A stretch of DNA of 37,678 nt, taken from an uncultured Bradyrhizobium sp. Its GTDB lineage: Bacteria > Pseudomonadota > Alphaproteobacteria > Rhizobiales > Xanthobacteraceae. The stretch is taken from assembly GCF_936928535.1 (NCBI RefSeq), contig NZ_CAKZHY010000104.1:1-37678 (forward strand), given 5' to 3'. Made by a program: the position numbers and the translations under genes. This document shows positions 7,145 to 14,759 of the stretch, piece by piece. Numbering within the stretch: position 1 is the stretch's first letter; each line of letters begins with the position of its first letter. The notes beneath the pieces were generated by a model. That model was not told the DNA's origin. It did not search any database and saw only the letters and a program-made list of their open reading frames with translations.

Positions 7145-8923
7145 ATGGCCCGTAAGCTGCCGCGGAAGGACGTCGTCATCATCGGGCTCGGCTGGACCGG
7201 CTCGATCATGGCCTATGAGCTCGCCGATGCCGGGCTCGACGTAATCGCGATCGAGCGCGGTCCGTGGCGCAATACGGCAACGGACTACCCGCCGGGTTAC
7301 GCAGCCGACGAGCTGCGCTACCGCATCCGTCACGAGCTGTTCCTCAGTCCAAGCCAAACCACCTTCACCTTCCGCAACAAGATGAGCGAAGCGGCGCTGC
7401 CGATCCGAAGCTGGGGGGCGTTCATGCCGCCGAACGGCGTCGGCGGAGGTGGGGTGCACTGGAATGCGGAGACGTGGCGCTTCCTGCCATCGGATTTCAT
7501 GCTGAAGACCCATCTGACGGAACGCTATGGGGCAAGCTTCCTGCCCGAGGACATGACCATCCAGGACTGGGGCGTGACCTATGACGAGCTCGAGCCCCAT
7601 TACGACCGGTTCGAATATCTCTGCGGCACGTCCGGCCAGGCCGGCAACATCAAGGGCACGATCATGGATGGCGGCAACCCGTTCGAGGGGCCGCGCTCCC
7701 GCGCCTATCCCAATCCGCCGCAGGACCAACCATTCGGCCATACGCTGTTCGGCAAAGCGGCGCGCGATCTCGGCTACAAGCCGTTTCCGCAGCCCTCCGG
7801 CAACATGTCGCGACCCTACCAAAATCCGCTCGGCGTTCGGCTTGGGCCGTGCACCTATTGCGGCTTCTGTGAGTGGTTCGGCTGCGGCAATTACTCGAAG
7901 GCCTCACCGCAGACGACGATCCTGCCGGCGCTGGTGCGCAAGCCCAACTTCACGGCCCGCGACAACAGCGAGGTCACGCGGATCAATGTGGATGGCTCCG
8001 GCAAACGCACCACTGGCGTGACCTTTGTCGATGCCTCAGGCGATGAATGGGAGCAGCCCGCCGACCTCGTCGTGCTCTCGGCCTACACGATCTTCAACGT
8101 CCAGCTCCTGCTGCTGTCAGGCATTGGCAAGGCGTATGATCCCGCGGCCAACACCGGCGTCATCGGCCGCAACTTCACCCACCAGACCATCTCCGACGTC
8201 GTCAGCTTCTTCGATCCGGCAAAGTTCGTCTTCAACCCCTTCATCGCTTCGGGCGCGATCGGGATGTGCATTGACGAGTTCAATGGCGACAATTTCGACC
8301 ACGGCCCGCATGGCTTCGTCGGTGGTGGGTACATGGGGCATGTGCAGACCAATGGGAGGCCGATCGAAACAACGCCAGTGCCGCCGGGAACGCCGCTCTG
8401 GGGTGCGGCCTGGAAGAAGGCCGTCAAGGAGAACTATCAAAGCGCCATCAAGCCCGGGACCGGCGTCCATGGCAGCATGTACAGCTACCGGGACGTCTAT
8501 GTTGATCTCGACCCCACCTACAAGGACCGATTCAATCGTCCGCTGGCGCGGATCACGATGGATTTCCACGACAACGAGATCAAGCAGAACAAATTCCTGA
8601 CCGACAAGTTCGCCGAGATCTTTCAGGCGATGGGCGCAAAGCAGGTCCACAAGGAATACCGCAAGGGGCCGTACGACATCACCAAGTACCAGACGACGCA
8701 TCTCTGCGGCGGCGCGATCATGGGCACGGATCCCAACACCAGCGCGCTCAACCGCTATCTCCAAAGCTGGGACGTACCGAACCTGTTCGTGATGGGCGCG
8801 AGCGCTTTTCCGCAAAACGCCGGCTACAACCCGACCGGAACGGTCGCGGCGCTGGCTTACTGGGCCGCCGACGCCATTCTCTCCAAATATCTCAAGAACC
8901 CCGGGCAGCTCATCAATGCGTAG
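7145..8923 (+). CDS. GMC-family flavoprotein dehydrogenase (large subunit)
   Basis: This 592-residue FAD enzyme is the catalytic subunit of a membrane-bound sugar, sugar-acid or alcohol dehydrogenase. The N-terminal Rossmann motif is IIGLGWTGSIMAYELADAGL with the FAD-binding acid at the end of IAIER (residues about 10-38). The glycine-rich GVGGGGVHWNAETWR loop and the C-terminal PQNAGYNPTGTVAALAYWAAD are GMC signatures. A four-cysteine cluster (C236, C239, C242, C247 in CTYCGFCEWFGC) lies where the FAD-glucose dehydrogenase group holds a 3Fe-4S cluster, suggesting internal electron transfer to the cytochrome subunit. There is no signal of its own, so export with the RR-bearing small subunit is likely. 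The last eight bases overlap the cytochrome gene, indicating translational coupling. Substrate not determined. Confidence 0.9.
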   Translation: MARKLPRKDVVIIGLGWTGSIMAYELADAGLDVIAIERGPWRNTATDYPPGYAADELRYRIRHELFLSPSQTTFTFRNKMSEAALPIRSWGAFMPPNGVGGGGVHWNAETWRFLPSDFMLKTHLTERYGASFLPEDMTIQDWGVTYDELEPHYDRFEYLCGTSGQAGNIKGTIMDGGNPFEGPRSRAYPNPPQDQPFGHTLFGKAARDLGYKPFPQPSGNMSRPYQNPLGVRLGPCTYCGFCEWFGCGNYSKASPQTTILPALVRKPNFTARDNSEVTRINVDGSGKRTTGVTFVDASGDEWEQPADLVVLSAYTIFNVQLLLLSGIGKAYDPAANTGVIGRNFTHQTISDVVSFFDPAKFVFNPFIASGAIGMCIDEFNGDNFDHGPHGFVGGGYMGHVQTNGRPIETTPVPPGTPLWGAAWKKAVKENYQSAIKPGTGVHGSMYSYRDVYVDLDPTYKDRFNRPLARITMDFHDNEIKQNKFLTDKFAEIFQAMGAKQVHKEYRKGPYDITKYQTTHLCGGAIMGTDPNTSALNRYLQSWDVPNLFVMGASAFPQNAGYNPTGTVAALAYWAADAILSKYLKNPGQLINA

Positions 8924-10145
8924 TGTTGCAAAACTCGCGTTGGCGACCTTTACGCTTGCGGCCGGCGTAAGTGGGGCCATGAGCGCCGGATTGCAGGATT
9001 TTGCGGCCGTCGAGCGCGGACGCTATCTGACCAATGCTGCCGATTGCGGCAGCTGCCATACAGTCCCCGGCAGCGATCGTCCCTTCAGCGGTGGTCGTCC
9101 GATCGAAACGCCGTTTGGCGTCCTCGTTGCGCCCAACATCACGCCCGATCGAGAAACGGGGATCGGCGCTTGGACCGACGAGGAGCTTGAGGCAGCCTTA
9201 CGCAAGGGCGTGCGCCGCGACGGCAAGTGGCTCTATCCGGCCATGCCGTTTCCTTACTTCGCGCGGATGACGCAAGAGGACGTCAAGGACATCCGCGCTT
9301 ATTTGTCGACCGTGGAACCCGTCCACAATCCCGTGCCCGTCAATCAACTGCCGTTCCCGCTGAACCAGCGAGTGGCGATGACGGTGTGGGACAGGCTCTA
9401 TTTCACGCCGGGCGAGTTCATGGTGCAGTCGGACAAGTCCGAGCAGTGGAACCGCGGCGCCTATCTAGTCGAAGGCCCCGGCCATTGCGGCGCCTGCCAT
9501 ACGCCGAAAACGTTTTTGGGCGGCGACAAGTCCGACAAGCGTCTGCAAGGCTACACGCTCCAGGGCTGGGTCGCGCCCGATATCACCAGCGGACAGGGAC
9601 CGCTTGCGGAATGGTCGGCCGACGATCTCGCGCAATATCTCAAGACCGGCCACAACCGGTTCGCCGCCGCGGCAGGCCTGATGGGCGAAGTGGTCGAGCT
9701 CTCGACGTCAAAACTCAGTGAGGACGACGTCAAGGCCATGGCGGTCTATCTGAAGAATCAGTCAGGCCCAAAGCCCGCCGCCGATAGCTCAGCGGATTCC
9801 CATGTATTGGCGGCGGGCGGGGCGATCTATCAGGACCTCTGCTCGTCCTGTCACAAGTCGGACGGATCAGGCGTTCCCGATCTCATTCCGAACCTCGCCA
9901 AGGCGGCGACCGTCAATATGGGAGATCCCACGACGGTGCTGCGTGTCGTCCTCCAGGGCGCGCAGAGCGTCGCAACGGACAAGGAGCCTACCGGCCCCGC
10001 CATGCCGGCGTTCGGCTGGCAATTGAACGACGCGCAAGTCGCGGCGGTTGCGACCTATGTCCGTAACCATTGGGGCAAGGCGCCGCCGGTCAGCGAGGAT
10101 CAGGCCAAGAAAGAGCGCGCACAGCTGGACACGAGGACGAACTGA
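8916..10145 (+). CDS. Triheme cytochrome c subunit of the GMC dehydrogenase
   Basis: The 409-residue protein has an N-terminal signal peptide (MRSVAKLALATFTLAAGVSG) and three CxxCH heme sites: CGSCH from residue 44, CGACH from about 191 and CSSCH from about 309. Each sits in its own cytochrome c domain. This three-domain plan is that of the cytochrome subunits of gluconate, alcohol and sorbitol dehydrogenases. These take electrons from the flavoprotein and pass them to ubiquinone or downstream cytochromes. A proline- and serine-rich linker (GPKPAADSSADS) precedes the third domain. No C-terminal membrane anchor is evident. The ATG at 8916 overlaps the end of the GMC gene. The stop lies three bases before the end of the convergent oxidase operon, so the two transcription units meet tail to tail. 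Confidence 0.92.
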   Translation: MRSVAKLALATFTLAAGVSGAMSAGLQDFAAVERGRYLTNAADCGSCHTVPGSDRPFSGGRPIETPFGVLVAPNITPDRETGIGAWTDEELEAALRKGVRRDGKWLYPAMPFPYFARMTQEDVKDIRAYLSTVEPVHNPVPVNQLPFPLNQRVAMTVWDRLYFTPGEFMVQSDKSEQWNRGAYLVEGPGHCGACHTPKTFLGGDKSDKRLQGYTLQGWVAPDITSGQGPLAEWSADDLAQYLKTGHNRFAAAAGLMGEVVELSTSKLSEDDVKAMAVYLKNQSGPKPAADSSADSHVLAAGGAIYQDLCSSCHKSDGSGVPDLIPNLAKAATVNMGDPTTVLRVVLQGAQSVATDKEPTGPAMPAFGWQLNDAQVAAVATYVRNHWGKAPPVSEDQAKKERAQLDTRTN

Positions 10146-10148
10146 CAA

Positions 10149-10424
10149 TCAGGTGCGGGTCAGAAAATCCATAGATCCGAGCCACAAGAGGATACCAAGC
10201 CAGAACAGTCCGGCACCGGCGAAGACGAGCGTGAGCCCGCCGCGATGTCGCAGCTCCATGAAGATGGCGGCGACGAGCCCGGCCTTGATCGTGCCGATGG
10301 TCAAGGCCACGACGCCGTTGCCGGCTCCGAGCGGCACGTAGGCCAGAGCCACGGTCAACGCCAGCAAGGCCAGCAGGCCGAGCCAGGCTCCGACCAGAGC
10401 AATCGGTGGCCGCCATTCAGTCAT
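10149..10424 (-). CDS. Cytochrome c oxidase subunit IV-type membrane protein
   Basis: This 91-residue protein has three predicted membrane segments: about residues 7-29, 36-57 and 65-85. It contains TIGTIKAGLVAAIFMELRH, the typical core of prokaryotic cytochrome c oxidase subunit IV (CtaF/CoxD-like). Subunit IV assists assembly or stability of subunits I-III and holds no cofactor. The start at 10424 overlaps the stop of subunit III as ATGA, so it is translationally coupled. A longer upstream start in the same frame would lie inside subunit III and is rejected. It is the last gene of the operon. Confidence 0.85.
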   Translation of the reverse strand: MTEWRPPIALVGAWLGLLALLALTVALAYVPLGAGNGVVALTIGTIKAGLVAAIFMELRHRGGLTLVFAGAGLFWLGILLWLGSMDFLTRT

Positions 10425-11065
10425 GATGTGGACCTCCCGGGCAGGTAGATCAGCGCGAACAGGAAGATCCAGACAACGTCGACGAAATGCCAGTACAGCG
10501 CTGCGCTGTGCAGGGCCGTACGATGGCGTGTGCTCGGCGCCCTCTGGCAGATGACGGCCAGCGTGATCAAGAGGCAAATCCCGATCAGCATGTGCAAGGC
10601 ATGGATCGCGGTGGCGATAAAATAGAAGATGAAGAATAGCTGGACGCCGTTAGCCTTTGGTCCGGGGAACTGGAAGTCGATGCCGGGCACGAGATGCTCG
10701 TCATATTCCTTGCCGTACTCGATTCCCTTCAGCACGATGAAGGCGAGGCCTAGACAGGCAGCACCCACGAGCAGCCGTGTCACGATCTTGGCAGTGGCAG
10801 GCGAGAATATCTCGACCGCCCATGCCACCAGAAAGCTCGATGTCAGCAGGACGGCGGTGTTGGCGGTTCCGATCACGATCTCGGTGTGCCGGCTGCCCGC
10901 GGCGAAGTCTTGCGGGAAGGCGTGCCGGTAGACGACATAGGCGAGGATCAGGCCGCCGAACAGCAGCACTTCGGTCGCGATGAATACCCACATGCCGAGT
11001 TCGGCGGTGTGATCGCGGTGGGGTATCGAGGCATATTGCGGGGCGAAGACGGAGCTTTCAGGCAT
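10421..11065 (-). CDS. ctaE: Cytochrome c oxidase subunit III
   Basis: Subunit III is a cofactor-free membrane subunit of heme-copper oxidases. The 214-residue product starts MPESSVFAPQYASIPH and shows the short five-helix form common in caa3-type enzymes. Family patterns include GMWVFIATEVLLFGGLILAY (about residues 24-43), an ILKG-like VLKGIEYGKEY segment, and the end motif SAALYWHFVDVVWIFLFALI. The ATG at 11065 is chosen because upstream sequence in the frame reads as antisense-like, arginine-rich peptide; it overlaps subunit I by eight bases. The downstream ATGA overlap with subunit IV continues the tightly coupled chain. Confidence 0.93.
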   Translation of the reverse strand: MPESSVFAPQYASIPHRDHTAELGMWVFIATEVLLFGGLILAYVVYRHAFPQDFAAGSRHTEIVIGTANTAVLLTSSFLVAWAVEIFSPATAKIVTRLLVGAACLGLAFIVLKGIEYGKEYDEHLVPGIDFQFPGPKANGVQLFFIFYFIATAIHALHMLIGICLLITLAVICQRAPSTRHRTALHSAALYWHFVDVVWIFLFALIYLPGRSTS

Positions 11066-12665
11066 TTTGTGGTTCCGCCTCGAAACGCTCGTTGTATTGA
11101 TACGGCTCGCGCGTGACCACGGGCTGGGGCGCAAAATTAAACTCCGGTGGCGGCGAGGATGTCTGCCATTCGAGCCCTGGCGCATTCCAGGGGTTCGCCG
11201 GCGCCCGTTTGCCGAAAAAGGCGGAATAGCCGAGATAGAACAGCGGCATCAGATAGGCGACGGCGAGGATTGCGGCGCCGCCTGACGACAATACGTTCCA
11301 AACCTGGAATTCCGGTGGATAGACGTGGTAGCGCCGCGGCATGCCTTCGGCGCCGAGGATGAATTGCGGAAAAAATGTCAGGTTGAAGCCGAAGAAGATC
11401 AGGATCGCGGCGGTGCGCGCCCAATATTCCGAATAGAGCCGCCCGGTGATCTTCGGCCACCAATAGTGGAGCCCGCCGAAATAGGCCGTCACCATGCCAC
11501 CGACCATGATGTAGTGGAAATGCGCGACGACAAAGTAGGTGTCGGTCGCGTGAACATCGAAGGCGAGGCAGGCCAGGAACAGGCCGGTGAGACCGCCGAT
11601 AGTGAAAAGGCCGATGAAGGCCAGCGCATAAAGCATCGGCGCGTCGAAATGGATCGAGCCCTTGTGCAGCGTCGCGGTCCAGTTGAAGACCTTGATCGCG
11701 GAGGGCACGGCCACGATGAAGCTCATGAAGGAGAAGACGAGGCTTGCGATCAGGGATTGCCCGCTGACGAACATGTGGTGACCCCAGACCAGGAATCCCA
11801 CCGCGGCGATGGCGAGGCTGCACCAGGCTACGAACTTGTAACCGAACACCTGCTTGCGCGAGAAGCATGAGACCAATTCGTTAATTACCCCCATGCCGGG
11901 CAGGATCATGATGTACACCGCGGGATGCGAGTAGAACCAGAACAGGTGCTGGAATAGCAGCGGATCACCGCCGATCCGGGGATCGAAGATGCCGACGCCG
12001 AAGAATCGTTCGGTCGCCATCAGCAGCAACGTGATTGCCAGCACGGGCGTCGCCAGCACCAGGATGACTGATGTCGCATAGAGCGACCACAGAAACAGCG
12101 GCAGCCGGTACCAGGTCAGCCCGGGCGCACGCAGGCGATGGATGGTGACGATAAAGTTTAGGCCGGTCAGAATCGAGGAGAAGCCAGCAATGAAGACGCC
12201 GGCGGCGGCAACGATCACATAGCTGTTGGAATAGAGCGTGGAGAACGGCGTATAGAAGGTCCAGCCGGTGTCGACGCCGCCCGCGAGAATCGCGAACAGC
12301 GTCACGCAGCCGCCGAGCATGAAGATGTACCAGCTCATCAGGTTGAGCCGGGGAAAGGCAAGGTCGCGCGCGCCGATCATCAGCGGGACGATGAAGTTGC
12401 CGAGCGTGTTGGGAATCGACGGTATCAGGAAGAACCACACCATGATGATGCCATGCATGGTGAAGAGGCGGTTGTAGACATCGGAACTGACGAGATCGGC
12501 CTGCGGTGTGGCGAGCTCGATTCGGATTGCGGTGGCGGCGGCCCCGCCGATGAAGAAAAAGAAGATCAGGCTTGCGAAGTACAGGATCGCAATCCGCTTG
12601 TGATCCGTCGTCAGGAACCAGGATCGCAGCGTGAAGTCGGCGGTGAGGTAGTTCTTTGCGCTCAT
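11058..12665 (-). CDS. ctaD: Cytochrome c oxidase subunit I, A2-type
   Basis: This is the catalytic subunit carrying low-spin heme, high-spin heme and CuB, where oxygen is reduced to water with proton pumping. The 535 residues form 12 predicted membrane helices. A heme ligand is His71 (FTMHGII). Helix VI reads FYSHPAVYIMILP, with Y245-S246-H247-P248. The glutamate found in HPEVYI of A1 enzymes is replaced by Ala249, and the Tyr-Ser pair is the mark of A2-type oxidases. WGHHMFVSG supplies two CuB histidines, SAIKVFNW the K-channel lysine, and DTYFVVAHFHYIMVGG the histidines for both hemes. IPNTLGNFIVPLMIGARDLAFPR is the helix III region. The start overlaps subunit II as ATGA. A caa3-type subunit II and an adjacent alternative complex III operon suggest a supercomplex. 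Confidence 0.95.
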   Translation of the reverse strand: MSAKNYLTADFTLRSWFLTTDHKRIAILYFASLIFFFFIGGAAATAIRIELATPQADLVSSDVYNRLFTMHGIIMVWFFLIPSIPNTLGNFIVPLMIGARDLAFPRLNLMSWYIFMLGGCVTLFAILAGGVDTGWTFYTPFSTLYSNSYVIVAAAGVFIAGFSSILTGLNFIVTIHRLRAPGLTWYRLPLFLWSLYATSVILVLATPVLAITLLLMATERFFGVGIFDPRIGGDPLLFQHLFWFYSHPAVYIMILPGMGVINELVSCFSRKQVFGYKFVAWCSLAIAAVGFLVWGHHMFVSGQSLIASLVFSFMSFIVAVPSAIKVFNWTATLHKGSIHFDAPMLYALAFIGLFTIGGLTGLFLACLAFDVHATDTYFVVAHFHYIMVGGMVTAYFGGLHYWWPKITGRLYSEYWARTAAILIFFGFNLTFFPQFILGAEGMPRRYHVYPPEFQVWNVLSSGGAAILAVAYLMPLFYLGYSAFFGKRAPANPWNAPGLEWQTSSPPPEFNFAPQPVVTREPYQYNERFEAEPQNA

Positions 12666-13603
12666 GATGAGTGACCTGCGAGTGATTTGATATAGATCAC
12701 GAGCCGCAGCAGCTGGTCCTCGCTGACCTTGCCCTCGAAGGAGGGCATCACCGGCTGATAGCTTGCGACCACTTGGCTGCGCGGCAACAGGATGGAATCC
12801 CGGATGTACTTGTCATCCGCGATCACTGTGGTGCCGTCCGAGAGCGGCACCGGCTTGCCGTACACGCCTTCGAGCGGCGGCGCGCGAACCGTGCCGCCGC
12901 CGCTGTGGCAGCCGCTGCAGCCGAGTTCGCGGAAGAGCTGACCGCCTTCACTTGCGAGCGTGCTCGACGGCGCCTGCTGCGTCAGCCAGTTGGAGAAATC
13001 GGCCGGCTCCATGGCCACGATCTCGCCGATCATGCCGGAATGGTCGGTGCCGCAATATTCGGCGCAAAACAAATGATAATGGCCGGGCTTGTCGACTTCG
13101 ATCTCGAGGTCCTGATAACGGCCGGGGACCACATCGTGCTTGAGCCGAAGGGCAGGGATGAAGAAACTGTGAATGACGTCCTGCGACGCCATTACCAGGC
13201 GAATAGGGCGCTTGATCGGGATATGCAGCGCGTCGATCTCGGCCTGACCTCCAGGATGTTGCGTCTTCCACATCCACTGTTTCGCCACGACAAACACGTC
13301 GTGCTCATCGGCGGGCGTACGATAGATCTGGAAATAGACGCTCGCGCCCCAGACGAAGAGGCCGAGGAAGCAGACGAACGAGGCCGCAGTCCAGCTCACT
13401 TCCCAATGCCAGCTCTTCTTGACGCGATGATCCCGGTCGGTCTGGTTGCCGGCGCGATAGCGCGCACAAAACAGCGTGAGCAGAAAGAAGAGCAGGCCAA
13501 TCACGAGCGCGCTGACCATCAGCAGGCCGGTGAATAGCAAATCGACGTCACCGCTGTGCGGCGAGAGTCCCGGCTGCCAGAACGGAATCCACTGGCGCCA
13601 CAT
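12662..13603 (-). CDS. ctaC: Cytochrome c oxidase subunit II with fused cytochrome c (caa3 type)
   Basis: Subunit II takes electrons into the oxidase through its CuA site. The 313-residue protein has two membrane helices (about residues 22-46 and 70-92). The periplasmic cupredoxin domain that follows has CuA ligands His145, Cys180, Glu182, Cys184, His188 and Met191 (FCAEYCGTDHSGM). At the C-terminus a cytochrome c domain begins near residue 215, with the heme site CSGCH at 229-233 and a likely axial methionine in QPVMPSFEG. This fusion defines caa3-type oxidases. No lipobox or cleavable signal is apparent. It begins 26 bases after the small membrane protein gene and overlaps subunit I by four bases. 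The fused heme is the expected electron entry point from complex III. Confidence 0.95.
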   Translation of the reverse strand: MWRQWIPFWQPGLSPHSGDVDLLFTGLLMVSALVIGLLFFLLTLFCARYRAGNQTDRDHRVKKSWHWEVSWTAASFVCFLGLFVWGASVYFQIYRTPADEHDVFVVAKQWMWKTQHPGGQAEIDALHIPIKRPIRLVMASQDVIHSFFIPALRLKHDVVPGRYQDLEIEVDKPGHYHLFCAEYCGTDHSGMIGEIVAMEPADFSNWLTQQAPSSTLASEGGQLFRELGCSGCHSGGGTVRAPPLEGVYGKPVPLSDGTTVIADDKYIRDSILLPRSQVVASYQPVMPSFEGKVSEDQLLRLVIYIKSLAGHSS

Positions 13604-13629
13604 CTAGTGCACCCCTGATCGGAGCGCTC

Positions 13630-13983
13630 TCACGGAGACGGCCATCCGGGCAATCCCTTGCGCAGCAGGACATCGACCGCCCGGTCGATCGGGATGCGAA
13701 CCTCTCCACGATTGCGATCGACCCAGCCGTAACTGCGCTCGAACCGCGCTTCCCCCTGTCGCGTCGCCTCCAATGTGGCCTGCGGGCTGACATCGAGCGG
13801 GGGCGCGTTGGAGCTCATGGCCGGACGGCTCGCAGGCGTGATGTGTTTGGTGGACGATGGAAACATCAAGGGCAGGACGAGCGGAGTGACTACGACGAAA
13901 GTCGCAAGCCCTGCTGCGAGCCAGCCGACAAGGCGGAGTCCGACGTCCGACCGCTCGTAGTCGACGTGGTCTATGTCCGCCAT
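13630..13983 (-). CDS. Small single-span membrane protein, first gene of the oxidase operon
   Basis: The 117-residue product has a short acidic N-terminus (MADIDHVDYERSD), one strong membrane segment at about residues 16-40 (VGWLAAGLATFVVVTPLVLP) and a hydrophilic C-terminal domain. That domain contains ARFERSYGWVDRNRGEVRIP and IDRAVDVLLRKGLPGW. The WVDR...VRIPIDRAM-like pattern occurs in small proteins next to SCO or oxidase genes in other bacteria, so an assembly or accessory role is plausible but unproven. The ATG at 13983 sits 27 bases after the mirror promoter's -10 element on this strand; an earlier start at 14049 would overlap the promoter. No metal-binding residues stand out. Confidence 0.7.
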   Translation of the reverse strand: MADIDHVDYERSDVGLRLVGWLAAGLATFVVVTPLVLPLMFPSSTKHITPASRPAMSSNAPPLDVSPQATLEATRQGEARFERSYGWVDRNRGEVRIPIDRAVDVLLRKGLPGWPSP

Positions 13984-14006
13984 GCTGCTGTCCTCGATCG
14001 CGGCGG

Positions 14007-14069
14007 GACAATGCACGCTCGTGGATTGTGTTCCTACGTTAGGAACCAACGCGTGAGGGCTCGATTGTC
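14007..14069. promoter_or_regulatory. Mirror-symmetric divergent promoter between the cox and act operons
   Basis: GTTCCTA at 14030-14036 and TAGGAAC at 14040-14046 form a perfect inverted repeat with a three-base loop, giving one GGAAC -35 element per strand. Exactly 17 bases outward on each side lies the same hexamer: ATTGTC at 14064-14069 on plus, and GACAAT at 14007-14012, which reads ATTGTC on minus. The -10 therefore starts ATT rather than the EcfG GTT. The genes begin 27 bases (minus) and 36 bases (plus) beyond ATT. Confidence 0.65.
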
Positions 14070-14102
14070 GACCCGACAGCTCGCGATCGGGTCACAGCGA
14101 GA

Positions 14103-14759
14103 ATGGTACAAATATTCTCACCTGTGGCGGACACGTGGATTCGCCTGCTTCTGGTCGGCGGCCTGTCGCTTGCTGGCGGCAGCATCGTGGCCGCTGTCGG
14201 CTTCGCGCATTCGGCATACATGACGGAGACCGACATGCGTCCGCATCAGCCGGTGCCGTTCAGCCATCGCCATCACGCGGGGGAACTCGGCATCGATTGC
14301 CGCTACTGCCACAGCAACGTCGAGGCGGGGCCGCAAGCCGGCCTCCCGCCGACCGAGACCTGCATGACATGTCATTCCCAGATATGGACCAACGCTGCGA
14401 TGCTGGAACCGGTACGGAAGAGCCTCGCCGACAACACGCCGATCCCATGGACGCGGGTAGCAAAGCTGCCCGACTATGTGTTCTTCCGCCACGACATCCA
14501 TATCGCCAAGGGCGTCGGCTGCGCCAGTTGCCACGGCCGCATCGACCAGATGGCGCTGACATATCGTGCCAAGGCATTCACGATGCAGTTCTGCATCGAT
14601 TGCCACCGCGATCCCGCGCCGCATCTGCGCCCGCAGGATCACATCACAGATATGGCGTGGACACCGCCCGCTAATGCCCGCAAGGAGGGGGAGGCCATCG
14701 CCGCCCATGAGGGCATTCGCTTCGGCGAGCTGACGCATTGCTATGTGTGTCACCGATGA
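14103..14759 (+). CDS. actA: Alternative complex III pentaheme cytochrome c, ActA
   Basis: ActA is the multiheme cytochrome subunit of alternative complex III, a quinol-oxidising complex unrelated to cytochrome bc1. The 218-residue protein has an N-terminal hydrophobic anchor (about residues 10-33) and five CxxCH sites: CRYCH (66), CMTCH (87), CASCH (140), CIDCH (164) and CYVCH (213, almost at the C-terminus). Extra histidines such as FSHRHH and FFRHDIHI probably supply the second axial ligands. Five hemes and the length match the ActA family. The ATG at 14103 lies beyond the divergent promoter. The stop overlaps the actB start as ATGA. The hemes face the periplasm and connect to ActE and the oxidase. 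Confidence 0.92.
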   Translation: MVQIFSPVADTWIRLLLVGGLSLAGGSIVAAVGFAHSAYMTETDMRPHQPVPFSHRHHAGELGIDCRYCHSNVEAGPQAGLPPTETCMTCHSQIWTNAAMLEPVRKSLADNTPIPWTRVAKLPDYVFFRHDIHIAKGVGCASCHGRIDQMALTYRAKAFTMQFCIDCHRDPAPHLRPQDHITDMAWTPPANARKEGEAIAAHEGIRFGELTHCYVCHR

